Below, piece after piece: positions 1 to 9,401 of a stretch of 64,000 nt of DNA. Position 1 is the first letter of the stretch. The number at the start of each line of letters is the position of its first letter. The translations under genes and the position numbers were made by a program. The stretch lies in the NCBI RefSeq assembly GCF_012516315.1, contig NZ_CP051185.1, positions 3,539,363-3,603,362 on the forward strand, read 5' to 3'. The notes beneath the pieces were generated by a model. That model was not told where the DNA came from. It made no database searches and saw nothing but the letters and a program-made list of their open reading frames with translations. This DNA is from Limnospira fusiformis SAG 85.79 (GTDB lineage Bacteria > Cyanobacteriota > Cyanobacteriia > Cyanobacteriales > Microcoleaceae).

Positions 1-1200
1 GTAAAACTATCATGGTGGCCTTTCTTCTTAAATTTAGGATAACTGCTTATTCCCTTGAAGAAGCGCTTAAAGGCATCCCCTAGATTAATGAAGGCATATT
101 GATAAACTTTAGAAGACAATTCAGACATCCAAGGATATTGAGGTTTCACATAATGAGTAAAAACCTTTTTAATGGAGTTGATATTAGGCTTGAGTCCCTC
201 TTCATAAGCTGACCTCCATAAGTGTAATCCCCAATTGAACACAAATCGAGCATACCCCGCGTGTTTGGCCATCAAGGTAGCTTGACGGTCATTGAGTTTT
301 AGTTTTGTCCGGAAAGCTTTGTAAGGTTATGGTCGAAAGGGAAGTCACCTTCCCCAACTCCACTTCCAAACCGTACTTGAGACTTTCACCTCATACGGCT
401 CCTAATGTAGATACCCTTTTTGTCACTAGGAACAGGGTTACGAACCCCCGCTTTATGATTCCAACTTTGGGAGCTTGGCATACAACTCGTAGTCTTTAAA
501 CTCGCTCTCGTCATATTACTCCTACTTGTCGCAGTCTCCATATCTACACCGTGACTAGTGGGCATATCCTAATCATTACAATTAGGCATTGGCTTTCAGT
601 CACATCCTTTCCCCTCAATGGTATACGCTTACACTTTTCACTACTCCTTGTGAGTAATATTGCTCACTTTTTTGATAAGGAGAACCAATGAGGAGTTTAA
701 ACGTTCCGTTTATATGGGCATTCCATCTTTAGACTTGTCCTCTCCACCGGGGTACTTAAAAAGGTCTGTGTAGGTGTTTTATGCAAAACCCTACTTTTCC
801 CCTTGCTCTTTTGAGCGCAGCGTGGCAACCTATTACGCTGCTAAATCATTACGATGGTTCAAGCCGGACATTCGGTTTCCCTAATCATGGATGGTTGGCA
901 GTGGTCGCATTTGGTAGTAGGTTCTACTTCACGCCTTCCGTTCCCCGCTTCAATCCCAGAATCGTGTATCCTGAAATTGGGGGTGGCTATCGCCTTTACT
1001 CTCTACTCCCTGATTTCTCAGTTTGTTTATGACCTTGAGTCCCCTGCCTTGCTCAGATTTCTCCAAGCGTCGGGACATATAAACAGTTATGGGATGGTCA
1101 GGATACGAGTCCCTTATATTCCACCAAGGGGTGGAAGTCCCACTAGGAGGCTATTTCGGGCATTGCATCCCTATTTCACTCCTAAACGTCTCGCACGCAT
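1..1200 (-). CDS. tnpB: TnpB (IS605/IS1341-type RNA-guided nuclease), N-terminal part, split by a group II intron
   Basis: Two exons are visible on the minus strand: 1197-1200 (ATG plus one base) and 325 down to the window edge. Joining them across the intron at 326-1196 gives one open frame starting MPYKAFRTKLKLNDRQ. It contains the TnpB N-terminal signature ARFVFNWGL and continues to YPKFKKKGHH. The RuvC and zinc-finger parts lie beyond the left edge. TnpB is the RNA-guided endonuclease of IS200/IS605 and IS607 elements. The intron splits codon 2, so without splicing only a start codon is left on the 5' side. Whether the rest of the gene is intact cannot be seen. Confidence 0.8.
326..1196 (-). 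mobile_element. Complete ORF-less group II intron (871 nt) inside tnpB
   Basis: Read on the minus strand the element starts GTGCGAGACG (group II 5' consensus GTGYG) and ends CCATAAC (3' AY). Domain V is at about 368-401: it opens GAGCCGTATG, has a GAAA-type tip and closes AAGTACGGTT, the 34-nt catalytic hairpin. The 3' arm GGGGAAGG/CCTTTCG that follows fits domain VI. No reverse transcriptase/maturase frame is present, so splicing or mobility would need a maturase in trans. Homologous copies or fragments occur at 24430, 31466, 32339, 33263, 33559, 37173, 37519, 56169 and 56610, which fixes both boundaries. Open frames on the opposite strand here are shadows of the ribozyme. Confidence 0.88.
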
Positions 1201-1351
1201 GATTGGATTTTACCATGAAGAATCCGACTTGATGAGTATGTCGTCAAGGAAATTTGGCATGGTCTGGGGTTTGACCGTATACTCATTATTGAGTTGCGAA
1301 TCTTTTGGGGTATTGTACCTTATTGTCCTAAGATATTAAGCAAATCTTGGA

Positions 1352-1813
1352 TTAAATTCTTGCTCCCAGATCATACAAATTAGCCGACCAATCACTCAAA
1401 TAGCCATCAGTCTGATGATGGAAATTCTGGAGGTAGTAACCAGGATAGCCCTCCGTATCAATTTCCCGCGCAAATTCCTGATATCGCTTCTGATTAGCAC
1501 GTTCTTGCATTTGCAGCATATCCCACCATAACAGCGGATAGTAGCGCAATATATCTTCTATCGGCGTATCAAACAAAATCGAGGCGGGATAAACCCCCCT
1601 TTCCGCCTCCTCCCAATCCCTTTGATATATTTTCTCCAAAGAGTCCCGAATTTTGTTAATCACCTCTGGTTTCAGAGGTTGAGGTCTACGCTCTGGGGTC
1701 GGTGGTGCTACCATCTCCAGCACTTGATTGCTCAAAGTTTTATGAGCCAAACTTAAAACGCTCTTGCTGTACTGAAACGCCTGATAAGTTAGTTGAGTTA
1801 AGGGATCTGACAT
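1352..1813 (-). pseudogene. N-terminal fragment of a probable SAM-dependent methyltransferase, truncated by the IS at 1-1365
   Basis: The frame encodes 153 residues. From memory it resembles the N-terminal region of a family of cyanobacterial class I methyltransferases of roughly 400 residues. Its segment PGYYLQNFHHQTDGYLSDWS lies just ahead of the expected SAM-binding region. The product ends abruptly, ANLYDL followed by GARI and a stop, at the point where sequence upstream of tnpB begins (about 1365). So the transposon appears to have removed or displaced the catalytic part. No SAM-binding glycine motif is present in what remains. The family assignment is recalled, not searched; a short stand-alone protein is the alternative. 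Confidence 0.5.
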
Positions 1814-1886
1814 GACCAGTGAAAAATCTCTAAATGTTAAGAATTGTAATTGATTTTAACAATTTTATCGAATCGGGGGGGTTAAA

Positions 1887-1913
1887 CAAAAAATCACCCC
1901 CCTCTGGGGGTGA
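1887..1913 (-). terminator. Rho-independent terminator of glnA
   Basis: On the minus strand, 30 nt past the glnA stop, TCACCCCC-AGA-GGGGGGTGA forms a GC-rich hairpin followed by six T. Strong intrinsic terminator. Confidence 0.9.
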
Positions 1914-1945
1914 CTGGCTAAGTCTCAGAATAGAAGTTCTGAAGA

Positions 1946-3367
1946 TTAGCAATCGTAGTAGAGAGAAAACTCAAACGGGTGAGGACGTAACCGCATGGGG
2001 TTAACCTCATTATCGAGTTTGTAGGAAATCCAGTTAGTAACAAAGTCTTCCGTAAACACCCCACAATCCGTCAGGAAGGCATGATCATTTTCCAGAGCTT
2101 CCAGAGCCAATTCCAAAGAACCAGGAGTTGAGGGAATCTTGCGGAGTTCTTCAGGAGTCAGATCATAGATATCCACATCCAGCGGTTCGCCGGGGTCAAT
2201 TTCGTTCTTAATGCCATCAATACCCGCACAGAGCATAGCCGCAAAAGCGAGGTAGGGGTTAGCCGTAGCATCAGGACAGCGGAACTCAAAACGCTTGGCT
2301 TTGGGGCTATCACCAGCCAGAGGAATCCGAACCGAAGCCGAGCGGTTTCCTTGGGAATAAGCCAAGTTCACCGGAGCTTCAAAACCAGGAACCAGACGCT
2401 TATAGGAGTTAGTGGTTGGGTTAGTCAGAGCCAACAAAGCCGGCGCGTGTTTGAGAATACCACCGATATAGTGTAAAGCCATTTGGCTCAATCCAGCATA
2501 GCCATCTCCTGCAAACAAAGGCTGACCACCTTTCCAGAGTGACTGGTGAGTGTGCATACCAGAACCGTTATCGTTAAAAACTGGTTTAGGCATGAACGTG
2601 ACAGTTTTGCCATACTTTTTAGCAACGTTCTTGATGACATATTTGTAAATCATCAAGTTATCAGCAGCTTCTACCAGGGTTCCGAACTTAATACCCAGTT
2701 CGTTTTGTCCGCCTGTGGCTACTTCATGGTGATGCTTTTCAATGGGAACCCCACACTGAGCCATCGTTAGCAGCATCTCAGTCCGCAAGTCTTGCATAGT
2801 ATCTGTGGGGGATACAGGGAAGTAACCCTCTTTATAACGGGGTTTATAGCCTAAGTTACCTCCTGGTTCTTCCCGACCAGAATTCCAACGGCCCTCAATG
2901 GAGTCTAAAAAGTAGTAACCAGAGTGTTGATTTTGGTCAAAGCGGACATCATCAAACACAAAAAACTCAGCTTCTGGACCTAAAAAGGCTGTATCGGCAA
3001 TACCTGTTTCCTTCAAATAGTCAATCGCCTTTTGAGCAATCACCCTCGGACAGCGACTATACCATTCCCCCGTCCGAGGCTCTTTGATGCTACAAATCAC
3101 GCTCAGGGTCGGTTCCGCCATGAAGGGGTCAAACCAGGCTGTTGTCGGGTCTAGCACCATCATCATATCGGATTCGTTGATGGCTTTCCAACCCCGAATA
3201 CTGGAACCGTCAAAAGCCACCCCATCGGTGAAGGAAGTTTCATCAATCTGATCGTAGTATACGGTCAAATGCTGCCAGGTTCCTGGCATGTCGATAAATT
3301 TCAGGTCGATAACTTTAATACCTTGGTCTTGAATCATACTCAAGACTTCTTGGGCTGTCGTGGGCAT
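1946..3367 (-). CDS. glnA: Glutamine synthetase type I
   Basis: 473 residues, the normal length for dodecameric GSI. It makes glutamine from glutamate, ammonia and ATP, the entry point of nitrogen in cyanobacteria (GS-GOGAT). Visible signatures are FDGSSIRGW near residue 55, the glycine-rich [12 protein letters not shown] segment near 265, NRSASVRIP near 340 and [14 protein letters not shown] near 365. The tyrosine in DVDIYDL matches the position adenylylated in enterobacteria. Cyanobacterial GSI is instead usually blocked by small inactivating factors (GifA/GifB), none of which is seen here. The ATG is preceded by AAGGAGAG and by an NtcA-type promoter (3436-3478); a terminator follows. The gene is monocistronic and divergent from apcF. 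Confidence 0.97.
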   Translation of the reverse strand: MPTTAQEVLSMIQDQGIKVIDLKFIDMPGTWQHLTVYYDQIDETSFTDGVAFDGSSIRGWKAINESDMMMVLDPTTAWFDPFMAEPTLSVICSIKEPRTGEWYSRCPRVIAQKAIDYLKETGIADTAFLGPEAEFFVFDDVRFDQNQHSGYYFLDSIEGRWNSGREEPGGNLGYKPRYKEGYFPVSPTDTMQDLRTEMLLTMAQCGVPIEKHHHEVATGGQNELGIKFGTLVEAADNLMIYKYVIKNVAKKYGKTVTFMPKPVFNDNGSGMHTHQSLWKGGQPLFAGDGYAGLSQMALHYIGGILKHAPALLALTNPTTNSYKRLVPGFEAPVNLAYSQGNRSASVRIPLAGDSPKAKRFEFRCPDATANPYLAFAAMLCAGIDGIKNEIDPGEPLDVDIYDLTPEELRKIPSTPGSLELALEALENDHAFLTDCGVFTEDFVTNWISYKLDNEVNPMRLRPHPFEFSLYYDC

Positions 3368-3435
3368 ATATCTCTCCTTAGAATTTCCACTATTTGAGGA
3401 GCTTACCAGATTTTCTGACGAAGCACATCTGGTTG

Positions 3436-3478
3436 ATCATAGTGACTTCAATTGATTAAGTTTTGTATTGAGTGCTAC
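3436..3478 (-). promoter_or_regulatory. NtcA-activated promoter of glnA
   Basis: The NtcA operator consensus GTA-N8-TAC is matched exactly at 3465-3478 (GTAGCACTCAATAC on the minus strand). Twenty-three bases downstream lies TATGAT (3436-3441), fitting the TAN3T -10 box of class II NtcA promoters. The 5' UTR is then about 65 nt. This is direct evidence for nitrogen control of glnA. The palindromic box could also face apcF, but no matching -10 was seen on that side. Confidence 0.85.
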
Positions 3479-3540
3479 ACTATGACGCAACCTGGATCAA
3501 AATAATTTAAAGATAAAGATATCATAGGGAGATCGACTTG

Positions 3541-4050
3541 ATGCGGGACGCAGTAACGAGCCTGATTAAAAATTACGACATTACCGGGCGGTACTTAGAC
3601 CGAGATGCCATTGATAGCTTAAAATCCTACTTTGTCACCGGAACCGCACGGGTTCAAGCGGCAGCAACTATCACGGCTAATGCAGCAGAGTTGGTTAAGC
3701 AAGCTGCTTCTCAATTGTTTGGCGACCTACCTGAGTTAATTCGTCCGGGTGGAAATGCTTATACAACCCGTCGCTATGCAGCCTGTCTGCGGGACATGGA
3801 TTATTATCTGCGCTATGCAACTTATGCTTTGGTAGCAGGCGATACAGATGTTCTCGATGAGCGTGTGCTACAAGGCTTGCGCGAAACTTATAATTCTCTT
3901 GGGGTTCCTATTGGTCCAACTGTTGTTGGTATCGGTATCCTCAAAGACTTGGTGACTGAGAAGGTTCAAGCTGCGGGTATTGAAGTGGGCGCATATTTGG
4001 AACAGCCCTTTGACCATTTGATCGCTGAATTGAGCGAAACTGACGTTTAA
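3541..4050 (+). CDS. apcF: Allophycocyanin beta-18 subunit (phycobilisome core)
   Basis: 169 residues of phycobiliprotein globin fold. ApcF replaces one beta subunit in the core trimer that contains the ApcE linker and helps pass excitation to photosystem II. The chromophore region reads RRYAACLRDMDYYLRYATYA, with the phycocyanobilin-binding cysteine in AACLRD and the bilin-contacting arginine and aspartate next to it. The ATG at 3541 is preferred over the adjacent TTG because MRDAVTSLI is the usual family start, and AGGGAG lies at 3528-3533. The gene sits alone, as apcF often does away from apcABC, and has its own terminator at 4087-4126. Confidence 0.95.
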   Translation: MRDAVTSLIKNYDITGRYLDRDAIDSLKSYFVTGTARVQAAATITANAAELVKQAASQLFGDLPELIRPGGNAYTTRRYAACLRDMDYYLRYATYALVAGDTDVLDERVLQGLRETYNSLGVPIGPTVVGIGILKDLVTEKVQAAGIEVGAYLEQPFDHLIAELSETDV

Positions 4051-4086
4051 GATCATTTTCCAGATGGGGAAAATTTAACATAAAAA

Positions 4087-4126
4087 GGGGCGACATTAAT
4101 TATTATATGTTCGCCTCTTGTTTTTT
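4087..4126 (+). terminator. Terminator of apcF
   Basis: GGGGCGA (4087-4093) pairs with TCGCCTC (4111-4117, one G-U) across an AT-rich loop, then a T-rich tract runs to 4126. The ATG at 4107, which would be the longest start for the next gene, lies in the loop, arguing for the later GTG at 4143. Confidence 0.7.
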
Positions 4127-4142
4127 CGGGGAAAATTTAACA

Positions 4143-5399
4143 GTGACCAAAAGACCAATTGCGATTGATTTATTTGCTGGGTGTGGGGGGATGTCTCTGG
4201 GTTTGGAGGCGGCGGGGTTTGATGTGGCTGTGGCGGTAGAGTTTGATGCTGTTCATTGTTTGGTACATCATTTTAACTTTCCCTACTGTCATACAATATG
4301 CAGAGATATATCAAAAGTTACAAGCGCCGAAATTCTGGAGCAATTACAATTAAAATATCAAGATACACAAGTTGACTTGATTGCGGGGGGGCCTCCCTGT
4401 CAGGGATTTTCCCATATAGGTAAACGTCAACTTGATGACCCGAGAAATTCCCTGGTTTTTGAATATCTCAGAATGATTGCGGAAATTCAGCCCAAATACT
4501 TTATTTTTGAAAATGTGCCGGGTATCGCTACTGGCAAACATAAACGGTTTTTAAATGAACTAATTACTGAATTTGAAGCTATTGGCTACCAGATCCAAAA
4601 GCCGATTAAAATTCTTGATGCTAGTGAATACGGGGCTCCTCAAAAACGAAAAAGACTAATATTAATCGGTAGTCGATTCGATGTGAAAATAGCTGAATAT
4701 CCTGCCACAAATAAATCGGAAATGTGCACGGTTTATCAAGCAATATCTGACCTAGAAAAGATAGATCATTTTACTAATTATGACCCAGGAATTTCTCCGG
4801 CTTTCCTAGAATATGAAGGCGATCGCAAAAAATATTCCTTAGTCCCTAGTGATAGTTTTTCGCTCTGCCATAAACGTACTATTGAGCCGACTGTTTATGG
4901 TCATGTTGGCTCGGTTCACACTCCCCTGTCGATCGCCAGATTTGCTGAGACTCCACCAGGTACAGTTGAACCCAAAAGTAGATTTTTTAAACTCTCACCT
5001 ACGGGATTATGTAATACTCTGAGAGCAGGTACTAATAGCGATAAAGGAGCCTATACAGCACCCAGACCTATTCACTACTCTATCCCTCGATGTATCACTA
5101 TTAGGGAGGCGGCTAGACTTCATACTTTCCCGGATTGGTTTCAATTTCATCGCACTATATGGCATGGATTTCGGGAAATTGGAAATGCGGTGATTCCGAT
5201 TCTGGCTAAACAGCTTGGCGGGTCGGTAATTGATGCCCTGGGGGTAGATGTCAATCAGTTAAAATCAACAACTTTGGCACAAGTGCCGGAAAGTTTGTTA
5301 TCATATAATATCTCCCAAGCCTCTAGTTATTGGGGAATCCCTGACAATGTGATACCTAAGAGAAAACGATTAAGAGACAATAAAAATGGCAAAATATGA
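4143..5399 (+). CDS. DNA (cytosine-5) methyltransferase of a type II R-M system
   Basis: Dcm/M.HhaI family. Conserved motifs appear in order: I, DLFAGCGGMSLGLE at the N-terminus; IV, GGPPCQGFSHIG with the catalytic Cys; VI, FENVPG; VIII, QKRKRLILIG; IX near TLRAG; X, REIGNAV near residue 360. Between VIII and IX lies the target-recognition region; its sequence specificity cannot be read by eye. An ATG at 4107 would add 12 residues but sits in the apcF terminator loop. GTG 4143 starts VTKRPIAIDLFAG, right at motif I, so it is preferred. The stop overlaps the start of the next gene by 14 nt, as expected for a methyltransferase-endonuclease pair. Confidence 0.9.
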   Translation: MTKRPIAIDLFAGCGGMSLGLEAAGFDVAVAVEFDAVHCLVHHFNFPYCHTICRDISKVTSAEILEQLQLKYQDTQVDLIAGGPPCQGFSHIGKRQLDDPRNSLVFEYLRMIAEIQPKYFIFENVPGIATGKHKRFLNELITEFEAIGYQIQKPIKILDASEYGAPQKRKRLILIGSRFDVKIAEYPATNKSEMCTVYQAISDLEKIDHFTNYDPGISPAFLEYEGDRKKYSLVPSDSFSLCHKRTIEPTVYGHVGSVHTPLSIARFAETPPGTVEPKSRFFKLSPTGLCNTLRAGTNSDKGAYTAPRPIHYSIPRCITIREAARLHTFPDWFQFHRTIWHGFREIGNAVIPILAKQLGGSVIDALGVDVNQLKSTTLAQVPESLLSYNISQASSYWGIPDNVIPKRKRLRDNKNGKI

Positions 5400-6189
5400 T
5401 GATATAATCGCGCACGTTTTTCACAAAAATTACATCGGCGGAGCAATGCGGGTAATTTTTACGAGAGATGAGTTAGCTTTAGCTTGTAATGACCTGGGAT
5501 TTGAGCGAATCAAAAATCTAGGTGACATACCCTATTCATTTAGATTCAGAAGAGAACTACCAGAGTCAATCACCAACACTGCACCACCAGATTCAGAATG
5601 GATAATTATTGGTTCAGGAGTAGGATTATATGAGTTTAGACTTGCATCACCAGCAAAAATTACCCCAACAAATAATAGACAAAGGGTGAAAATTCCAGAT
5701 GCCACACCAGAGATTGTCAAGAAATACGCACCGGGAACTGATGAACAAGCACTGCTAACTAAGGTTAGATACAATAGGCTGGTTGATATTTTTTCTGGGC
5801 TAACCTGCTATTCAGTTCAAAATCATTTAAGAACTACTGTTGATAATATTGGACAGATTGAAATTGATGAAATTTACCTAGGTGTAAGCAAGAAAGGTGC
5901 TCATTATGTAATTCCATGTCAGGCAAAATCACCGGGTGACAAATTTGGAATAGTTCAGATTATGCAAGATATAGAATTTTGTAAAACCAGGTATCCTCAT
6001 GCTTTATGTAAGCCTATCGCGCTACAATTTTTGTCTACCAATTCCTTGGCAATACTTGAATTAACTGTTGCTGAGTATGAGCATATCTTTCACTTGTATG
6101 TTGTGGATGAAAAGCATTATCAGCTGATCAGCAAAGATGAAATATATGAAGATGAAATAATTGATTATTGCCAACAAGAGTTAATCTAA
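5386..6189 (+). CDS. Probable type II restriction endonuclease, PD-(D/E)XK fold
   Basis: 267 residues, no close family recognised by name. The centre contains IEIDEIYLGV followed about 15 residues later by YVIPCQAK, a plausible PD-(D/E)XK core (acidic pair, then Q-x-K in the second strand). After it come FGIVQIMQDIEF and a C-terminal part rich in aromatic and acidic residues. Overlap by 14 nt with the upstream C5-methyltransferase gene is the strongest argument that this is the cognate nuclease. It would cut unmethylated DNA at the site protected by that enzyme. Only 14 nt separate its stop from tlyA, so read-through transcription into tlyA is likely. Confidence 0.75.
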   Translation: MAKYDDIIAHVFHKNYIGGAMRVIFTRDELALACNDLGFERIKNLGDIPYSFRFRRELPESITNTAPPDSEWIIIGSGVGLYEFRLASPAKITPTNNRQRVKIPDATPEIVKKYAPGTDEQALLTKVRYNRLVDIFSGLTCYSVQNHLRTTVDNIGQIEIDEIYLGVSKKGAHYVIPCQAKSPGDKFGIVQIMQDIEFCKTRYPHALCKPIALQFLSTNSLAILELTVAEYEHIFHLYVVDEKHYQLISKDEIYEDEIIDYCQQELI

Positions 6190-6203
6190 GAAGTCTTGAT
6201 GAT

Positions 6204-7040
6204 ATGAAACAACGTCTTGATACATTGCTAGTCGATCGCCATTTGTCAGACTCACGACAACAAGCCCAACGTTTGATTAGGGCGGGGGAGGTAATGGTCA
6301 ATCGCCAAGTAGTTGATAAACCAGGTACAGAAGTAGATATTTCGGCGACTATAGATGTGAAAGCGCGATCGCCTTATGTATCTCGTGGCGGGGAAAAACT
6401 AGCGGAAGCGCTGGAGAAATTCGCGATCAATGTTACTGATAGAATCTGTATTGATGCTGGTATTTCCACGGGTGGATTTACGGACTGTCTGCTACAACGT
6501 GGGGCTAAACAGGTTTATGGTATTGACGTAGGTTACGGACAGGTAGATTGGCGACTTCGCAACGATCGCCGGGTGATTTTACGGGAACGCACCAACTTCC
6601 GCTATCTGACTCGGGAGCAATTATATCACCAAGAGGATTATACTAGAAACAGTTTTGCTGATTTGGGGGTGGTGGATGTATCTTTCATCTCCCTAACCAA
6701 GATTCTACCCGCCCTGTGGGAACTACTACAACCTCCACGAGAGGTGGTATTGTTGGTTAAACCTCAATTTGAGGTGGGGAAGGGTCGGGTTGGCAAAAAA
6801 GGGGTGGTGCGATCGCCACTTGATCAAGCCGAGGCAATTTTGGGGGTCGGGTCGAAGGCTGAAAGCATGGGATGGGAGTATCGGGGGTTAACAGCATCAC
6901 CGATTCAGGGTCCGGCTGGTAACATTGAATATCTGTTATGGTTATCTGATCAAGGTGAAGCTATCCCCAGTTTAGATGCGATCGCCAAAATGACTGAATT
7001 CACTCAAATTCAATTCCAAAATGGTCAAGCAAAAAATTAA
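6204..7040 (+). CDS. tlyA: TlyA-family rRNA 2'-O-methyltransferase
   Basis: 278 residues. An N-terminal S4 RNA-binding domain (RLDTLLVDRHLSDSRQQAQRLI...GEVMVNRQVVDKPG) is followed by a Rossmann methyltransferase domain with DAGISTGGFTDCLLQRGA as the SAM-binding loop and VLLVKPQFEVG as the catalytic-region motif. In mycobacteria TlyA methylates cytidines in 16S and 23S rRNA; bacteria with the short form may modify only one. ATG 6204 was chosen over upstream TTG codons because MKQRLDTLL is the typical family start. The end overlaps the next gene by 20 nt. Confidence 0.9.
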   Translation: MKQRLDTLLVDRHLSDSRQQAQRLIRAGEVMVNRQVVDKPGTEVDISATIDVKARSPYVSRGGEKLAEALEKFAINVTDRICIDAGISTGGFTDCLLQRGAKQVYGIDVGYGQVDWRLRNDRRVILRERTNFRYLTREQLYHQEDYTRNSFADLGVVDVSFISLTKILPALWELLQPPREVVLLVKPQFEVGKGRVGKKGVVRSPLDQAEAILGVGSKAESMGWEYRGLTASPIQGPAGNIEYLLWLSDQGEAIPSLDAIAKMTEFTQIQFQNGQAKN

Positions 7041-7746
7041 ATTATCCCAACGTTCCCAACCACCGATTTCACCCATAAAGCGAGGCGCTAGATATCTGAT
7101 CTGTGCTTTGGCTTATGTAACCTGCGGGGTGATTTTAGTAGCGATCGCTATTTCCATTAAAGTCATCGCCCTCCAGTTAGCCCATAGATTTGTGTATCCG
7201 ATTTTTGTGTTTGGTGACTTATTAAGAGGGCTAGAAATTATTGAGTTATTAAATTTACTGGTTTTTGCCATACTGGGGATGGGATTGGGATTAGCAACCG
7301 GTTTGCTTCCCACCCGAGACAGTCGCCGAATCAGCACCATATTTTTAATTATTTTAGTGCCAGTTATTTTAGCCATTCCCCAATATATTAAATACGATCT
7401 ATGGATTCAGGACATCTCCCAGCAAGACCAAATTAGCAACAGTCAAGCCATGACCATTGCTAACTCATTTTTAGAACGTCGCATTGGACATCAGGGAGTT
7501 TTGGGCTTTTATTTATATACAGGTCAATTTCCGATGATTCCCACCAGACAGTCACAAATGCAGGATTTAGATAGACTGGAAAAACAAGTTAACTCAAAAT
7601 TTGTCAGAGTCAGCGGTATTCCCCCAACCATAGTTAATTGGTTAATGGGAATTTGCTTCTGGGGAATCAGATTATTTTATTTCTCGGTGGCGGCGATAAC
7701 CGCTACGGCACATTTTCGGGAAGGTCTCAAAATTGTGGGGAGATAA
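7021..7746 (+). CDS. Membrane protein of unknown function
   Basis: 241 residues beginning MVKQKIKLSQ. Four hydrophobic segments can be seen: about 27-50 (LICALAYVTCGVILVAIAIS), 78-95 (LLNLLVFAILGMGLGLATG), 105-122 (IFLIILVPVILAIP) and 205-230. Between segments 3 and 4 is a soluble stretch of about 80 residues. No recognised domain. The start overlaps the 3' end of tlyA by 20 nt, implying translational coupling, but this does not by itself say what the protein does. Confidence 0.75.
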   Translation: MVKQKIKLSQRSQPPISPIKRGARYLICALAYVTCGVILVAIAISIKVIALQLAHRFVYPIFVFGDLLRGLEIIELLNLLVFAILGMGLGLATGLLPTRDSRRISTIFLIILVPVILAIPQYIKYDLWIQDISQQDQISNSQAMTIANSFLERRIGHQGVLGFYLYTGQFPMIPTRQSQMQDLDRLEKQVNSKFVRVSGIPPTIVNWLMGICFWGIRLFYFSVAAITATAHFREGLKIVGR

Positions 7747-7896
7747 AACCCATTGAGTTCCCGCAAGCCGGGGAAAATTAGCTATGATGATCATGGTGGT
7801 GGTTACAGTTGACTGAGATTTGGCTGAATTTACCTAAATTTGGGTGAATGCCTCAACCGGAATTGGGGAAAACTAAACTGTAGCAGAATTACAACC

Positions 7897-9354
7897 ATGC
7901 AATCTAACGGTTATTTTATGGCTATTCCTAGTTACCTTATAATTCTGATTGTTGTCCTGGTCATTGTACCATCGGTGATAGCGGTTCTCCTGCGAATGGC
8001 GCTACACTATTATTTGATTGACCAAGGAAACCAAGTAATTAGACTCATTAACGGACAGCCTCTCAGGAAACCACCGAAAATAGTCAATTATTTAGAAACT
8101 CGACTAGCTGAAGCCAGCCAACAATTGGAACAAGTCAACACTCCAGCAATTATTGATCAGGTTTATAGTCAGCAGCGAGTTTTGTTGATTTCCTGCGAAC
8201 AAATTGAACAATTGGGGCGCATTCTTCCCAATTTATTACTATCCTTTGGTTTACTGGGAACTTTTATTGGTATTACGATTAACTTATATTCCCTCAGTGA
8301 AACGGTCAGCACCACTAATGTCACTGACATTAGCAGTTTACTCCAGGATATTCAAACACCTTTACAGGGAATGGGAATTGCTTTTACTACCAGTTTAGCG
8401 GCGATTTTATTTAGCGCGCTTCTGGTGGTGATTAACTTCATGTTTAATACTAATCTGGCTAAGTATCGCTGGATGAGTGCTTTAGAAGACTATCTGGATA
8501 ATATTTATCAACCTACTCTGAAAGGTCAAACGAAAACTGATAAAATTGTTCAAGAGATGGTGCAGGTATTTGACCAGTTTTTAATCCGTTTTGGTCAAGG
8601 TATCCAAACGTCTATCGAGACAGCATTTCGACAAAAGATTGATGAAATTTATGCAACTAACCTGAAAGCTAATCAACTGGCTGAACAGGTTTATAGTCGG
8701 TTAATTGATGCTTCAGTGACAGTGACGCAAAGTGCTAAGGATTTTCAAATTGCGGGCGATCGCTTTTTGGAAGTAGCGCGCGCTTTTGAACAAAGCGAGT
8801 TCCCCCAACAGCTTTCCAATGCTACTATCAACTTAGCCAATACTCAACGCAGTTTTTCCCAATCAGCTTCCGGGTTGGCTACCTCAGTACAATCGGTGGA
8901 TTTAGCTGTTATTGAACTGCAAAACTACAGCAAACGCCTGATTAAATTTAGTGAACAAATCCAACAAACTAATCAAACGGCATTAAATTTATTAGAAACC
9001 CAGAATCAGAATCAACAATCATTTAATCATATCGTTGAACAGGTGCAAACTGCTTCCCAAGGGTTTCAATTGGCTGTAAATAACCTGGATAGCCTACAAA
9101 GGCGCATGGTGAATAAAACTGATAATCTGGAAGAAATTCAGGCGGAATTATCGAAGTTGGTAGTAGCTATGCAAACTTACAGCCAGGGAGTCAATACAGC
9201 AGTCGGCGGCGGAGTTGCTGCTAATTATCCAGGGAATTCGATTAATTCAATGGAGTTACAACCAGTAATTTCTGGGTTACAAGAATGTGTGAGTCATTTA
9301 CAGGACACTAAAAATGAACTTTATCGACTCAGGCATACCATAGAAAAGCAATAA
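7897..9354 (+). CDS. MotA/TolQ/ExbB-like proton-channel protein (ZorA-like)
   Basis: About 485 residues from ATG 7897; an ATG at 7918 is equally possible, and the longer TTG-started frame lacks support. A first membrane segment lies at about 10-33. The MotA/ExbB pair of helices is at about 110-130 (LLLSFGLLGTFIGITINLYS) and 158-180 (GMGIAFTTSLAAILFSALLV), with the small-residue and threonine pattern of proton-driven stators. From about 200 to the end the protein is a long, glutamine-rich helical tail, as in ZorA rather than ExbB. It lies 47 nt upstream of a MotB-like gene. There is no flagellum in cyanobacteria, so the pair must power something else. Confidence 0.8.
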   Translation: MQSNGYFMAIPSYLIILIVVLVIVPSVIAVLLRMALHYYLIDQGNQVIRLINGQPLRKPPKIVNYLETRLAEASQQLEQVNTPAIIDQVYSQQRVLLISCEQIEQLGRILPNLLLSFGLLGTFIGITINLYSLSETVSTTNVTDISSLLQDIQTPLQGMGIAFTTSLAAILFSALLVVINFMFNTNLAKYRWMSALEDYLDNIYQPTLKGQTKTDKIVQEMVQVFDQFLIRFGQGIQTSIETAFRQKIDEIYATNLKANQLAEQVYSRLIDASVTVTQSAKDFQIAGDRFLEVARAFEQSEFPQQLSNATINLANTQRSFSQSASGLATSVQSVDLAVIELQNYSKRLIKFSEQIQQTNQTALNLLETQNQNQQSFNHIVEQVQTASQGFQLAVNNLDSLQRRMVNKTDNLEEIQAELSKLVVAMQTYSQGVNTAVGGGVAANYPGNSINSMELQPVISGLQECVSHLQDTKNELYRLRHTIEKQ

Positions 9355-9401
9355 TGTCAAGCATTAAAGCTGTAAATAATAAGATTTAAGAGGCAAAAAA
9401 T

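Noticed and set aside
781..1339. Overlapping plus-strand frames of 83 and 161 codons
   Set aside because: They lie antisense to the group II intron and the start of tnpB. The same shadow frames appear in other intron copies.
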